From positions 1 through 17,894 of the forward strand of contig CAZAOY010000052.1 of NCBI GenBank assembly GCA_964486925.1: a stretch of 17,894 nt of DNA. Direction: 5' to 3'. The position numbers and the translations under genes were made by a program. This stretch comes from CAZAOY01 sp964486925. Its GTDB lineage: Bacteria > Bacillota > Clostridia > Oscillospirales > Ruminococcaceae. Positions 7,364 through 13,970 of this stretch are shown piece by piece. Each line of letters opens with the position of its first letter. The stretch's first letter is position 1. The notes under the pieces are model-generated. The model had not been told where the DNA came from and did no database searches. It saw nothing but the letters and a program-made list of their open reading frames with translations.

Positions 7364-7900
7364 CTACTTAGTTAGGTTGTCGTACGCTAAGAATGCGTTA
7401 GCGACAGCCTTTTTAAAAGCCTTAGATGATATAGTCGCACCCGAAATTGTATCGGCGGACTCCGCTTCTGTAGCGGACTTTTCATAAAACCGTGAGGTAA
7501 AATCCGTTAACCCGACCTTACTTCCAAGACCTGGGGTTTCGTTATGCTTTGTTAGCTTTACCTTGATAATCTTGCCGTCGTTATCAATCCCCACCATAAC
7601 ATAGATAGTCCCGCCAAACCCCTTTGAGGTAGCAAGTATCGCATACCCTAACTCACATCTATAGACATTCTCTATCCCCTCAAGCTTTGACGAAAGGGTA
7701 ACCTTCTCAAAGGCTATATCGGCATTAACGGTGTCACCCATCGTCATAACCTCCGCCCTCGCTCTATCTGCCGCTACCCGCTCCTGCTCCTTTATTATCG
7801 GCTCAGTGGTCTTGTGAGTAAGGGATAAAAGTAGCGCTACCACAAGGCAAATCCCGCCTAAAACCAGTATTGGATAGATAAATTCTTTATATATCTTCAT
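7364..7900 (-). CDS. rnfG: Rnf complex subunit G, covalent-FMN protein
   Basis: 178-aa subunit with one N-terminal membrane anchor (residues 9-27) and an FMN-binding domain facing the outside. The flavinylation motif is DTISGATISS, with T156 as the residue expected to carry covalent FMN (normally attached by ApbE, not encoded here). ETPGLGSKV (121-129) is the other family hallmark. It passes electrons between RnfD and the membrane core. GGAG lies about 12 bases before the ATG. Unusually for this operon, 355 bp separate it from rnfD; that space holds a structured repeat (see 7994-8253). Confidence 0.95.
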   Translation of the reverse strand: MKIYKEFIYPILVLGGICLVVALLLSLTHKTTEPIIKEQERVAADRARAEVMTMGDTVNADIAFEKVTLSSKLEGIENVYRCELGYAILATSKGFGGTIYVMVGIDNDGKIIKVKLTKHNETPGLGSKVGLTDFTSRFYEKSATEAESADTISGATISSKAFKKAVANAFLAYDNLTK

Positions 7901-7993
7901 ACAATTTCCGTTTCTCCGCCGACACCCAAATTAAACCACTCTGCAAACCCTATCTGCGGCGGCAGGATGGGTTTTTCTATTAACTAATAGGCT

Positions 7994-8253
7994 AAACTTT
8001 CGCACCCGCGTAATTCCTAAAAAAATGGGGTCTGGGGTGGTTCTACCCCAGCGGAGTTTGAGGCAGAGCCTCATTATAATAGCCCGCCCGCAGGCGTTTC
8101 CTTTAAAAGCGGGCAGAGGGCGGCAGCCCCTAAGCAACCACAGGGTGGTTGCGATAGTGTAGGGCATGAATTTAGGCGTAACATGCAAACAAAAATAGTC
8201 AAACTTACCCGCTTTACCATTTTACAGCCAATATTTGCGTGGTGCGAAAGTTT
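7994..8253. repeat. Structured GC-rich repeat-like insert between rnfD and rnfG
   Basis: A ~260-bp non-coding block bounded by a perfect 13-bp inverted repeat, AAACTTTCGCACC (7994-8006) and GGTGCGAAAGTTT (8241-8253), extendable by three pairs across a one-base bulge. It begins just two bases past the rnfD stop. Inside are several hairpins: 7-bp CTGGGGT/ACCCCAG (8032-8051), 6-bp TGAGGC/GCCTCA (8059-8073), GCCCGC/GCGGGC (about 8082-8114), and 8-bp GCAACCAC/GTGGTTGC (8134-8152). It is more GC-rich than neighbouring spacers. No transposase or clear target duplication is seen, so MITE-like or intergenic-repeat origin is inference. An 85-codon frame crossing it shows no protein character. The remaining 7901-7993 part of the spacer holds nothing I recognise beyond the rnfG ribosome site. 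Confidence 0.6.
8019..8051 (-). terminator. Terminator-like hairpin inside the rnf operon
   Basis: Read on the minus strand (rnf sense), a 7-bp stem CTGGGGT/ACCCCAG with a 6-base loop is followed, 6 bases later, by a run of seven T (8025-8019). The offset between stem and U-run makes it imperfect, so partial termination or attenuation between rnfCD and rnfGEAB is possible. Confidence 0.35.
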
Positions 8254-8255
8254 TG

Positions 8256-9179
8256 TTACCTACCTACCCCAAATGACTTTGGTATAGTTAAATTATCAAT
8301 ATGCGGGGTAAGGATGTTCATTAGCAGTATAGCAAAGGAAACCCCCTCTGGATATGCCCCGAAAAGTCTGATAACCACCGTAATAATCCCGCAACCAAGC
8401 GCAAAGATAACCTTACCCTTTGTAGTAATAGGTGAGGTGGAATAATCGGTCGCCATAAAGATAGCACCCAAAAATAACCCTCCCGACATAATCTGGTATA
8501 ATGGATCAGCCCCTAACACAAAGGTCAGCACAAACACCGTAGCAATATATGTAACCGGGATAAGCGGGGAGATCACCCTCTTGTAGACAAGGTAACACCC
8601 GCCGATTAGTAGCGCTAATACGCTAACCTCGCCGATACACCCGCCCTTTATCCCTAAAAACATCTGGGTCAAAGACGGTAGCGTACCGCTTACCTTCTCC
8701 CCCATTATCGCTAAAGGGGTAGCGGTGGTAACCCCGTCAAGGGTAAATTTAGTCATCGAGCTTGTAAAGGATAAAAACAGCACAATCCGCCCTGTTATAG
8801 CGGGGTTTGCAAAGTTTTGACCAATCCCGCCAAACAACATCTTAACGATAACAATCGCCACAAACGCTCCGATTATCACCATATATATCGGTAACGCAGG
8901 AGGCAGATTGTACCCTAACAGTATCCCTGTAACCACAGCACTAAGGTCACCGATAGTGTTTGGCTTTTTGCAGATTATATTAAAGAGTGTTTCAAACAAA
9001 AGACAGGATAAAACGCTTACCGCAACCACGATAACCGCCCTCGCCCCAAAGATTACAGCCGCCGCAACCAGTGCGGGTACTAGCGCTATTATAACATCCA
9101 ACATTATATTTTTAGTTGAAGTATCATCTCTTTCATGGGGAGATATATCAACGATTAACTTTTTTTCCATTGTGGGCAT
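8256..9179 (-). CDS. rnfD: Rnf complex subunit D, covalent-FMN membrane protein
   Basis: 307-aa polytopic membrane subunit related to NqrB. I chose the ATG at 9179 (MPTMEKKLIV) because AAGGAGG sits 7 bases upstream; a longer in-frame start at 9233 would lie inside rnfC. Family landmarks: SPHERDDTSTKNIMLDV (13-29), the conserved GGIGQNFANPAITGR (117-131), and TTATPLA (151-157), whose T154 matches the flavinylated threonine of the S/T-G-A-T motif, here with T instead of G at the second place. It carries electrons across or along the membrane toward RnfG and is part of the ion path. It starts 19 bp after rnfC. The space after its stop holds the structured insert. Confidence 0.95.
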   Translation of the reverse strand: MPTMEKKLIVDISPHERDDTSTKNIMLDVIIALVPALVAAAVIFGARAVIVVAVSVLSCLLFETLFNIICKKPNTIGDLSAVVTGILLGYNLPPALPIYMVIIGAFVAIVIVKMLFGGIGQNFANPAITGRIVLFLSFTSSMTKFTLDGVTTATPLAIMGEKVSGTLPSLTQMFLGIKGGCIGEVSVLALLIGGCYLVYKRVISPLIPVTYIATVFVLTFVLGADPLYQIMSGGLFLGAIFMATDYSTSPITTKGKVIFALGCGIITVVIRLFGAYPEGVSFAILLMNILTPHIDNLTIPKSFGVGR

Positions 9180-9198
9180 GGTATACCCTCCTTGCACC

Positions 9199-10503
9199 TT
9201 ATTTTTTAGCATTTCTAAGCAGTGATTTCCCAAGCTTATGGGAGGTTACAAGCTTTCGCTTAGACGGACAGACATAAGAACAGCTACCGCATTCCATACA
9301 GTTGCCCATACAAAGTCGGTTTAACTCATCGATATCTCGTAGCCTTGTAGCCTGCTCTAGCATGGTTGGCATTAGCTTTAGCGGACATGCACGCACACAT
9401 CGTCCACACCGTATGCAAGCCATAGCGCTCCTAGTCGACACCCTACCCTCGGTAAACGCAAGCACCGCATTGTTATTCTTAAGCACCGACGCTTCGATAT
9501 TATGTACCGCAATCCCCATCATAGGGCCGCCCATTATAACCTTCGCGGTATCTTGTGATAACCCACCGCAAAACTCAAACAGCTCGCTATACGGTGTCCC
9601 TATTAATGCTTTGACATTCTTAGGATTCTTAACCCCATCCCCCGCAACTGTAACACATCTAAAGGTTATCGGCATACCTGTTTTAAGGTAGCTAGAGATA
9701 AATGCACAGGTTGTGACATTTATTACCACCACCCCAACGTCGGAGGGTAGCTTGCCCATCGGTACAACCCTACCTGTAGTCTGATAGATTAGCACCTTCT
9801 CCGCCCCCTGCGGGTAGCTTGAGGGTAGCTTTACCACCTTAACAGAGCTGTCGTCCTTAAACAGCTCGCTTAGCTTCTCTATGGCAAGCGGTTTGTTATC
9901 CTCAATCCCGATAAACACCTGCTTAATATTCATGTATCTTTTAATCTGTAGTATCCCGTCCACAACGTTATCGGAGTGATCCATCATGGTTTTGTAGTCA
10001 GAAGTTATGTAAGGTTCACATTCCGCCGCATTTATTACAAGGGTATCCACCTCGTCAATATTTCTAGGGTTTACCTTAATAGCAGTAGGAAATCCCGCTC
10101 CGCCAAGCCCTACTGCACCGGAGTCGCGCACCGCCCTTACAAAATCCGAAAGGTCGTTTACCACAGGCTTTTTAATAGATTCATCCACCGTCTGTAGCCC
10201 GTCCGATTCAATAGCAACAACCGAAGCCTTTCCCCCCATAGGGGTGGTTACAGCAGTAATAGCAGTGACCTTACCCGACACGCTGGAGTGGATGGGACTA
10301 GATAAAAACGCAGTGGAATCCCCAATCCTCTGCCCTACCTTTACGACATCCCCGACCTTTACAAGCTCGCTACAGGGTGGTCCCATATGCTGTGCCATCG
10401 AGATAAACACCGTTTTCGGTAACGGCATCACCTCCTGCGGGCTATCCAATGTGCTCTTATGGTGACCCACCTTTATACCCCTTATCTTTTTGCTAAAGAT
10501 CAT
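9199..10503 (-). CDS. rnfC: Rnf complex subunit C, NADH/FMN-binding soluble subunit
   Basis: 434-aa peripheral subunit, related to the NuoF/Nqo1 flavoprotein, where NAD+ is reduced. Seen: an N-terminal barrel-sandwich region with GPPCSELVKVGDVVKVGQ (41-58), the nucleotide/FMN loop VGLGGAGFPTAIK (131-143), NAAECEPYITSDY (158-170), and two C-terminal 4Fe-4S motifs, CIRCGRCVRACP and CMECGSCSYVCP. Length is typical for clostridia. GAAGGG lies about 8 bases before the ATG, and a good promoter lies 35-60 bases upstream, so this is the first gene of the operon. Confidence 0.96.
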   Translation of the reverse strand: MIFSKKIRGIKVGHHKSTLDSPQEVMPLPKTVFISMAQHMGPPCSELVKVGDVVKVGQRIGDSTAFLSSPIHSSVSGKVTAITAVTTPMGGKASVVAIESDGLQTVDESIKKPVVNDLSDFVRAVRDSGAVGLGGAGFPTAIKVNPRNIDEVDTLVINAAECEPYITSDYKTMMDHSDNVVDGILQIKRYMNIKQVFIGIEDNKPLAIEKLSELFKDDSSVKVVKLPSSYPQGAEKVLIYQTTGRVVPMGKLPSDVGVVVINVTTCAFISSYLKTGMPITFRCVTVAGDGVKNPKNVKALIGTPYSELFEFCGGLSQDTAKVIMGGPMMGIAVHNIEASVLKNNNAVLAFTEGRVSTRSAMACIRCGRCVRACPLKLMPTMLEQATRLRDIDELNRLCMGNCMECGSCSYVCPSKRKLVTSHKLGKSLLRNAKK

Positions 10504-10537
10504 AAAGTCATCCCTTCTTTTTCTTTATTACTTTTTT

Positions 10538-10566
10538 ATTGTACACTATTTTGTTTACTTTTGCAA
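10538..10566 (-). promoter_or_regulatory. Sigma-A-type promoter of the rnf operon
   Basis: On the minus strand TTGCAA (10566-10561), a 17-base spacer and TACAAT (10543-10538) match the housekeeping consensus closely (4/6 and 5/6). The -10 box ends 35 bases before the rnfC ATG. Confidence 0.75.
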
Positions 10567-10577
10567 TAGGTTTTAAC

Positions 10578-10595
10578 TTGTTAAAAAAATAACTT
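10578..10595. promoter_or_regulatory. Possible degenerate Rex-like site upstream of the rnf -35 box
   Basis: TTGTTAA-AAAA-ATAACTT resembles the clostridial Rex operator TTGTTAA-N4-TTAACAA: the first half is perfect and the second matches 4 of 7. An overlapping palindrome-like TTAACTTGTTAA (10573-10584) is also present. Rex, the NADH/NAD+ sensor, is a plausible regulator of Rnf genes in anaerobes. AT-rich sequence gives such matches by chance, so this is weak. Confidence 0.2.
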
Positions 10596-10662
10596 ATGAT
10601 AAAGGGTTTTTTCTAGATTTTAAGGCAAAAATGATATATTATGTAAAATATTTCTCAACCCC

Positions 10663-10692
10663 TTGAAAATGTATCTTAATATATGTTATAAT
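10663..10692 (+). promoter_or_regulatory. Promoter-like site reading into the 97-bp repeat array
   Basis: TTGAAA (10663-10668), an 18-base spacer and a perfect TATAAT (10687-10692) on the plus strand. The -10 box lies in the first repeat unit; the -35 box is upstream of the array and is not repeated in later units, so only the first unit has a full promoter. Confidence 0.6.
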
Positions 10693-11016
10693 AAACATAG
10701 GTAAGGATGTAAAGCTTCGCTTTACCTCAAAAATGTTTATTGAAACCTCTAAGGTAGAAAGTCTNNNNNNNNNNNNNNNNNNNNNNNNNNNNNNNNNNNN
10801 NNNNNNNNNNNNNNNNNNNNNNNNNNNNNNNNNNNNNNNNNNNNNNNNNNNNNNNNNNNNNNNNTAAAGCTTCGCTTTACCTCAAAAATGTTTATTGAAA
10901 CCTCTAAGGTAGAAAGTCTAGACGACTTTCTTATATGTTATAATAAACATAGGTAAGGATGTAAAGCTTCGCTTTACCTCAAAAATGTTTATTGAAACCT
11001 CTAAGGTAGAAAGTCT
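10680..11016 (+). repeat. 97-bp tandem hairpin repeat array, interrupted by an assembly gap
   Basis: Three copies are visible: 10680-10764, a partial copy from 10865, and 10932-11016. The last two have a period of 97 bp, and the copies are identical where they overlap. Each unit contains GTAAAGC-TTC-GCTTTAC (7-bp stem), flanked by ATAAACAT and ATGTTTAT (8-bp stem), so the unit can fold as a two-tier hairpin. The junction between units forms a second hairpin AGAAAGTC-TAGAC-GACTTTCT (8 bp). Each unit also carries TATAAT. The gap has a nominal 100 N, and the spacing of copies 1 and 2 (155) is not a multiple of 97, so the true copy number is unknown. No coding frame is apparent. Confidence 0.85.
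10765..10864. other. Assembly gap (100 N) within the 97-bp repeat array
   Basis: Exactly 100 undetermined bases, the customary placeholder for a gap of unknown length. It breaks a repeat unit after AGAAAGTCT and resumes at TAAAGCTTC, so the assembly most likely failed on the tandem repeat. Confidence 0.95.
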
Positions 11017-11023
11017 GGACATT

Positions 11024-11080
11024 GGAACGCATACAATGCGTTCCCTACATTGCTGCATTATAATGCAATGTAGGGATTTT
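11024..11080 (+). terminator. Double hairpin with T-tract closing the repeat array
   Basis: Two adjacent strong stems: GGAACGCAT-ACA-ATGCGTTCC (11024-11044, 9 bp) and CCCTACATTGC with GCAATGTAGGG (11043-11075, 11 bp, sharing two bases with the first), followed by ATTTTG. The second stem plus TTTT looks like an intrinsic terminator for plus-strand transcription through the array and would insulate the CorA gene. The spacer from 11081 to 11156 is AT-rich; I see no clear promoter for the CorA gene there beyond a weak TTGATG. Confidence 0.55.
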
Positions 11081-11156
11081 GATGTTATATTACCCTAAAA
11101 TTAATAGCAAGCTATAGATAATCAGATAGAAAATAAATTATAAAGGTGGCACTTAA

Positions 11157-12086
11157 ATGATACAATTTTATAGAACTGTTGATAACAAGCTAATACAGGA
11201 AGATCAGGCCACTGACGGTTGCTGGATTAATGTAATAAGCCCTACCGTAAAGGAGACAAGCTATCTAATTAACCATCTTGGGGTGGAACGGGATTTCGTA
11301 AACGTTGCATTAGACGAAGAGGAATCATCTCGTATCGAGAGCGAGGACGACCAAACCTTAATTATCATAGACAACCCTGTTGCCGTAAAGGATGACAAGG
11401 AGGACGCAACCTACGAAACCTTTCCTATGGCGATAATTATGACCCCTAAATATGTAATTACCGTCTGCCTTAGCGAAAATTCCACCGTCCATGATATAGC
11501 GGCGGGGATGGTTAAGAATGTGCAGACCCATCTAAAAACCCGCTTTGTGCTTACAATACTGCTTAGAATTGCACAAAACTTTCTTATCTGCCTTAAGCAG
11601 ATTAACAAGAAGTTCACCTTTATCGAGCGTTCCCTTAATAAAAACATGCGAAACAAGGAGCTTTTACAGATATTAGAGCTTAGAAAAGCGCTAATCTACT
11701 TCTCCACCTCCCTAAAGTCTAACGAGGTTACCCTAGAAAAGCTATTTAGAGGTCGGGTTTTCCCTCTATACGAGGAGGATCAGGATCTGCTAGAGGATGT
11801 GCTAATCGAGATTAAGCAGGGTGTGGATATGTCAAAGATCTACTCTGCAATCCTTGCAAACACCGTTGAAGCCTTTGCTTCGGTTATCTCAAACAACCTT
11901 AACATATCCATGAAGTTTCTCACAATCATCACCGCGATCCTTGCCATCCCTAACATGGTATACGGCTTTTACGGGATGAACGTAACAGATCTTCCGTTGC
12001 CAAACGCATGGATAGCGCTAGGTATATCGATAATCCTTAGCATATTTGGCGGTGTGATACTCTTTAACGCTAAGTCTAACAAGTAA
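11157..12086 (+). CDS. CorA-family magnesium/divalent cation transporter
   Basis: 309-aa member of the CorA (2-TM-GxN) family. The N-terminal two thirds is the soluble alpha/beta domain, ending in long helices (about 115-250, with RIAQNFLICLKQINKKFTFIER and SMKFLT). Two membrane segments follow (about 253-270 and 285-303). The selectivity motif YGMN (272-275) sits at the end of TM1 and the chain ends FNAKSNK, as expected. It should form a pentameric Mg2+ (or Co2+/Ni2+) channel in the inner membrane. AAAGGTGG precedes the ATG by about 8 bases. It is monocistronic: a terminator-like hairpin follows. No M-box Mg riboswitch is recognisable upstream. The gene is divergent from the rnf operon. Confidence 0.9.
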   Translation: MIQFYRTVDNKLIQEDQATDGCWINVISPTVKETSYLINHLGVERDFVNVALDEEESSRIESEDDQTLIIIDNPVAVKDDKEDATYETFPMAIIMTPKYVITVCLSENSTVHDIAAGMVKNVQTHLKTRFVLTILLRIAQNFLICLKQINKKFTFIERSLNKNMRNKELLQILELRKALIYFSTSLKSNEVTLEKLFRGRVFPLYEEDQDLLEDVLIEIKQGVDMSKIYSAILANTVEAFASVISNNLNISMKFLTIITAILAIPNMVYGFYGMNVTDLPLPNAWIALGISIILSIFGGVILFNAKSNK

Positions 12087-12122
12087 ATTTGTACAATTGA
12101 CCACCTATATTAAGGTTTTCAG

Positions 12123-12161
12123 GTCGTAGATATCTGGGTTCTCCCGTTTTCTACGGCTTTT
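12123..12161 (+). terminator. Intrinsic terminator after the CorA gene
   Basis: An 8-bp stem GTCGTAGA/TCTACGGC (12123-12130 with 12150-12157, one G-T pair) encloses a smaller GGG-TTCT-CCC hairpin and is followed by TTTT. It starts 37 bases after the CorA stop and ends 31 bases before the next start codon. Confidence 0.65.
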
Positions 12162-12192
12162 GATAAATATAAAGATAAAATGGAGGAAAATT

Positions 12193-13569
12193 ATGAACGT
12201 TTATGGAATTGAAGTGACAATTAAAAACTCACCAGTGTTAGACCCTGGATTTATCCCGCTCTCTGCCTTTAACAAGGCATTCTTGGCTACCGCTAAAAAG
12301 CCTGTGGCAATTGCGGTCGAACGCACCAACGGACTTATGTCGGTGTACGACACCTTTATTCATGGTACACCGGATAAAGCAGAAGCGGACAACTACTACA
12401 TCGACCGTCTTGTAAAGTTTATGCTTTGGGGACGCGGCGGGTTTAAGATCTATATCTGTGGTGATAAGGGTATCTATGAATACGTTAAAGCAACCTACAG
12501 CAAGGACGGCGCTAGAGCGTTTGACTTTGATTTTATGGAGAGGGTTTATGAAAAACCATTCTCGGTATGTTACCTTGAATACGACCAAAAGCCTGCTACA
12601 AATGAAAAATCTAAATCTATCGGTAAACACCTTGAAGGCTGTCGTATAGGGTTTGATGCGGGCGGTAGTGACCGCAAGGTATCGGCAGTTATCGACGGTG
12701 AACCTGTGTTTAGTGTTGAAACTGTTTGGCACCCTAAGATAAATTCCGACCCTGCATACCACTTTGAGGGTATCCTTGATTCGATGAAGCAAGCGGCGGC
12801 GCATCTACCACGGGTAGACGCTATCGGTATCAGCTCGGCGGGTATCTATATCGACAACAGGACTATGGTAGCTTCCCTATTCCTAAAGGTTCCTCGTGAG
12901 GAGTTTGACGCAAAGGTTAAGGATATCTACATAAATGTATGTAAAGAGATCGGCGATGTGCCTATCGAGGTGGTAAACGACGGTGACGTTACAGCACTTG
13001 CGGGTGCTATGAGCCTTGAGGATACAAAGGTACTGGGTATCGCTATGGGTACTAGCGAAGCGGTGGGTTACGTTGATAAGGACGGAAACATAACAGGCTG
13101 GTTAAACGAGCTTGCCTTCGCCCCAATCGACGCACAGCCAAATGCTATGGAGGACGAATGGTCGGGTGATATCGGTTGTGGCGTTAAATACTTCTCACAA
13201 GACAGCGTAATAAAGCTTGCGGGCTTTGCGGGAATCGAGCTTGACCCATCCGCTACCCCTGCTGAAAAGCTAAAGGTAGTACAAAGCTACATGGATAAAA
13301 AGGACGAGAAGGCGATTAAGATATATCAGTCCATCGGGGTGTACCTAGGTCATGCTCTAGGATACTACTCTGAGTGGTACGATGTAAACCATGTGTTACT
13401 TCTAGGACGTGTTATGTCGGGTGACGGCGGGGATATCGTGTTTAGCGGCGCTAAGAAGGTACTAGCCGAGGAATACCCTCACATTACAATGGAGCTTCAT
13501 CTTCCGGACGAAAAGATCCGTCGTGTAGGTCAATCGGTTGCGGCGGCAAGCCTACCGGCTATCGGATAG
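12193..13569 (+). CDS. ROK/ASKHA-fold sugar-kinase-like protein with an extra N-terminal domain
   Basis: 458 aa starting at ATG 12193 (MNVYGIEVTIKN), chosen because GGAGG lies 6 bases upstream; an upstream ATG at 12160 overlaps the preceding terminator. Residues from about 150 look like an ASKHA sugar kinase: GCRIGFDAGGSDRKVSAVID (149-168, phosphate-1), AIGISSAGIYIDNR (210-223), VEVVNDGDVTALAGA-like segment VVNDGDVTALAGAM (260-273, candidate catalytic D264), and LGIAMGTSEAVGYVD (281-295, phosphate-2). The usual ROK zinc motif CXCGXXGC is not present, only DIGCGVKYF (326-334). Residues 1-148 form an additional domain I do not recognise, with no DNA-binding helix-turn-helix visible. ROK proteins are normally about 300 aa. 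Kinase activity and substrate are uncertain; it is likely cytoplasmic. Confidence 0.7.
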   Translation: MNVYGIEVTIKNSPVLDPGFIPLSAFNKAFLATAKKPVAIAVERTNGLMSVYDTFIHGTPDKAEADNYYIDRLVKFMLWGRGGFKIYICGDKGIYEYVKATYSKDGARAFDFDFMERVYEKPFSVCYLEYDQKPATNEKSKSIGKHLEGCRIGFDAGGSDRKVSAVIDGEPVFSVETVWHPKINSDPAYHFEGILDSMKQAAAHLPRVDAIGISSAGIYIDNRTMVASLFLKVPREEFDAKVKDIYINVCKEIGDVPIEVVNDGDVTALAGAMSLEDTKVLGIAMGTSEAVGYVDKDGNITGWLNELAFAPIDAQPNAMEDEWSGDIGCGVKYFSQDSVIKLAGFAGIELDPSATPAEKLKVVQSYMDKKDEKAIKIYQSIGVYLGHALGYYSEWYDVNHVLLLGRVMSGDGGDIVFSGAKKVLAEEYPHITMELHLPDEKIRRVGQSVAAASLPAIG

Positions 13570-13576
13570 GTAAGGT

Positions 13577-13759
13577 ATTGATACAGATAAGTTAACCCCA
13601 AAGCTACTCGAAGATGAACTATCAAAAGAGTTGGATAAAGGCTATTCCGATATGCAATTAAGTCGCGTTAAGGCGATATATCAGGTTTTTTCAGATATAC
13701 GCAAGGATTATAACCTACCTATTAATGGCAATTGTATATTTACCCATATAACAGGGTAA
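13577..13759 (+). pseudogene. Possible RelB/DinJ-like antitoxin C-terminal remnant
   Basis: An open frame of 60 codons from ATT (13577) to TAA (13757-13759), with no ATG, GTG or TTG start in frame before the preserved region. The translation includes ELSKELDKGYSDMQLSR and VFSDIRKDYNL, which resembles the C-terminal end of RelB-type antitoxins (E-x-x-K-G-x-x-D-M ... V-F-x-D-I-R-K-D-Y). The N-terminal DNA-binding half and any toxin gene are missing. It sits 7 bases after the ROK-like gene. Translation from ATT is possible but unlikely, so I read it as a decayed antitoxin. Confidence in the family is limited because the match is from memory of a short motif. Confidence 0.35.
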
Positions 13760-13784
13760 ATTTCTAGACCTACCATACATATTT

Positions 13785-13821
13785 AATGAGGGTGTACATA
13801 CACCCTCATTCTGCATATAAT
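13785..13821 (+). promoter_or_regulatory. 26-bp palindrome overlapping a promoter-like site
   Basis: AATGAGGGTGTA (13785-13796) and TACACCCTCATT (13799-13810) are perfect inverted arms with only two bases between them. TGTACA (13793-13798) and TATAAT (13816-13821), 17 bases apart, give a possible promoter whose -35 box lies within the palindrome, the geometry of a repressor operator. Transcription from it would pass through inverted-repeat copy B before the DUF6774-like gene. It could instead be a terminator stem of the upstream gene, but no T-tract follows. Confidence 0.4.
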
Positions 13822-13841
13822 AGAATATACGTTAATTAGAC

Positions 13842-13940
13842 TATTAATTGGGCAAAAACATTGTGCACTATTGCTTTAACAATCCCACAAATACTGCATT
13901 TTTGAAGTAAAAAACGCAATATTTGATTGCCCACTTAATA
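13842..13940 (+). repeat. Inverted-repeat element copy B, in the leader of the DUF6774-like gene
   Basis: A ~99-bp element ending in TATTAATTGGGCAA (13842-13855) and TTGCCCACTTAATA (13927-13940), inverted copies that match at 13 of 14 positions. It aligns along its length with the reverse complement of 4357-4448; shared blocks include TATTAATTGGRCAA, CCACAAAY, ACGCAA and TTTGATTGCC. The internal hairpin CAAATACTGC / GCAATATTTG corresponds to CAAACGTTG / CAACGTTTG in copy A. It ends 30 bases before the start codon of the next gene, in the same relative orientation as copy A. TTGATT-17-TACAAA (13923-13951) at its downstream edge is a possible promoter. Confidence 0.6.
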
Positions 13941-13970
13941 ATTAATACAAATTAAATAAGTAGGTGTAAT

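Noticed and set aside
6930..7487. A 185-codon plus-strand frame opposite rnfE and rnfG
   Set aside because: It is antisense to two clear Rnf genes, spans their junction, and has low-complexity Ser/Thr/Ile composition typical of a shadow frame.
7931..8188. An 85-codon minus-strand frame in the rnfD-rnfG spacer
   Set aside because: It runs through the hairpin-rich repeat, has no clear ribosome site, and its composition (many Arg, Cys, Pro) does not resemble a folded protein.
10680..11016. CRISPR array
   Set aside because: The repeats are 97 bp and directly contiguous, with no unique spacers between them and no cas genes nearby.
11081..11156. Mg2+-sensing (M-box) riboswitch before the CorA gene
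   Set aside because: The spacer is short and AT-rich, with no conserved M-box elements that I can recognise.
12238..12804. A 188-codon minus-strand frame opposite the ROK-like gene
   Set aside because: It is antisense to a well-supported gene with a good ribosome site and shows no recognisable motif.
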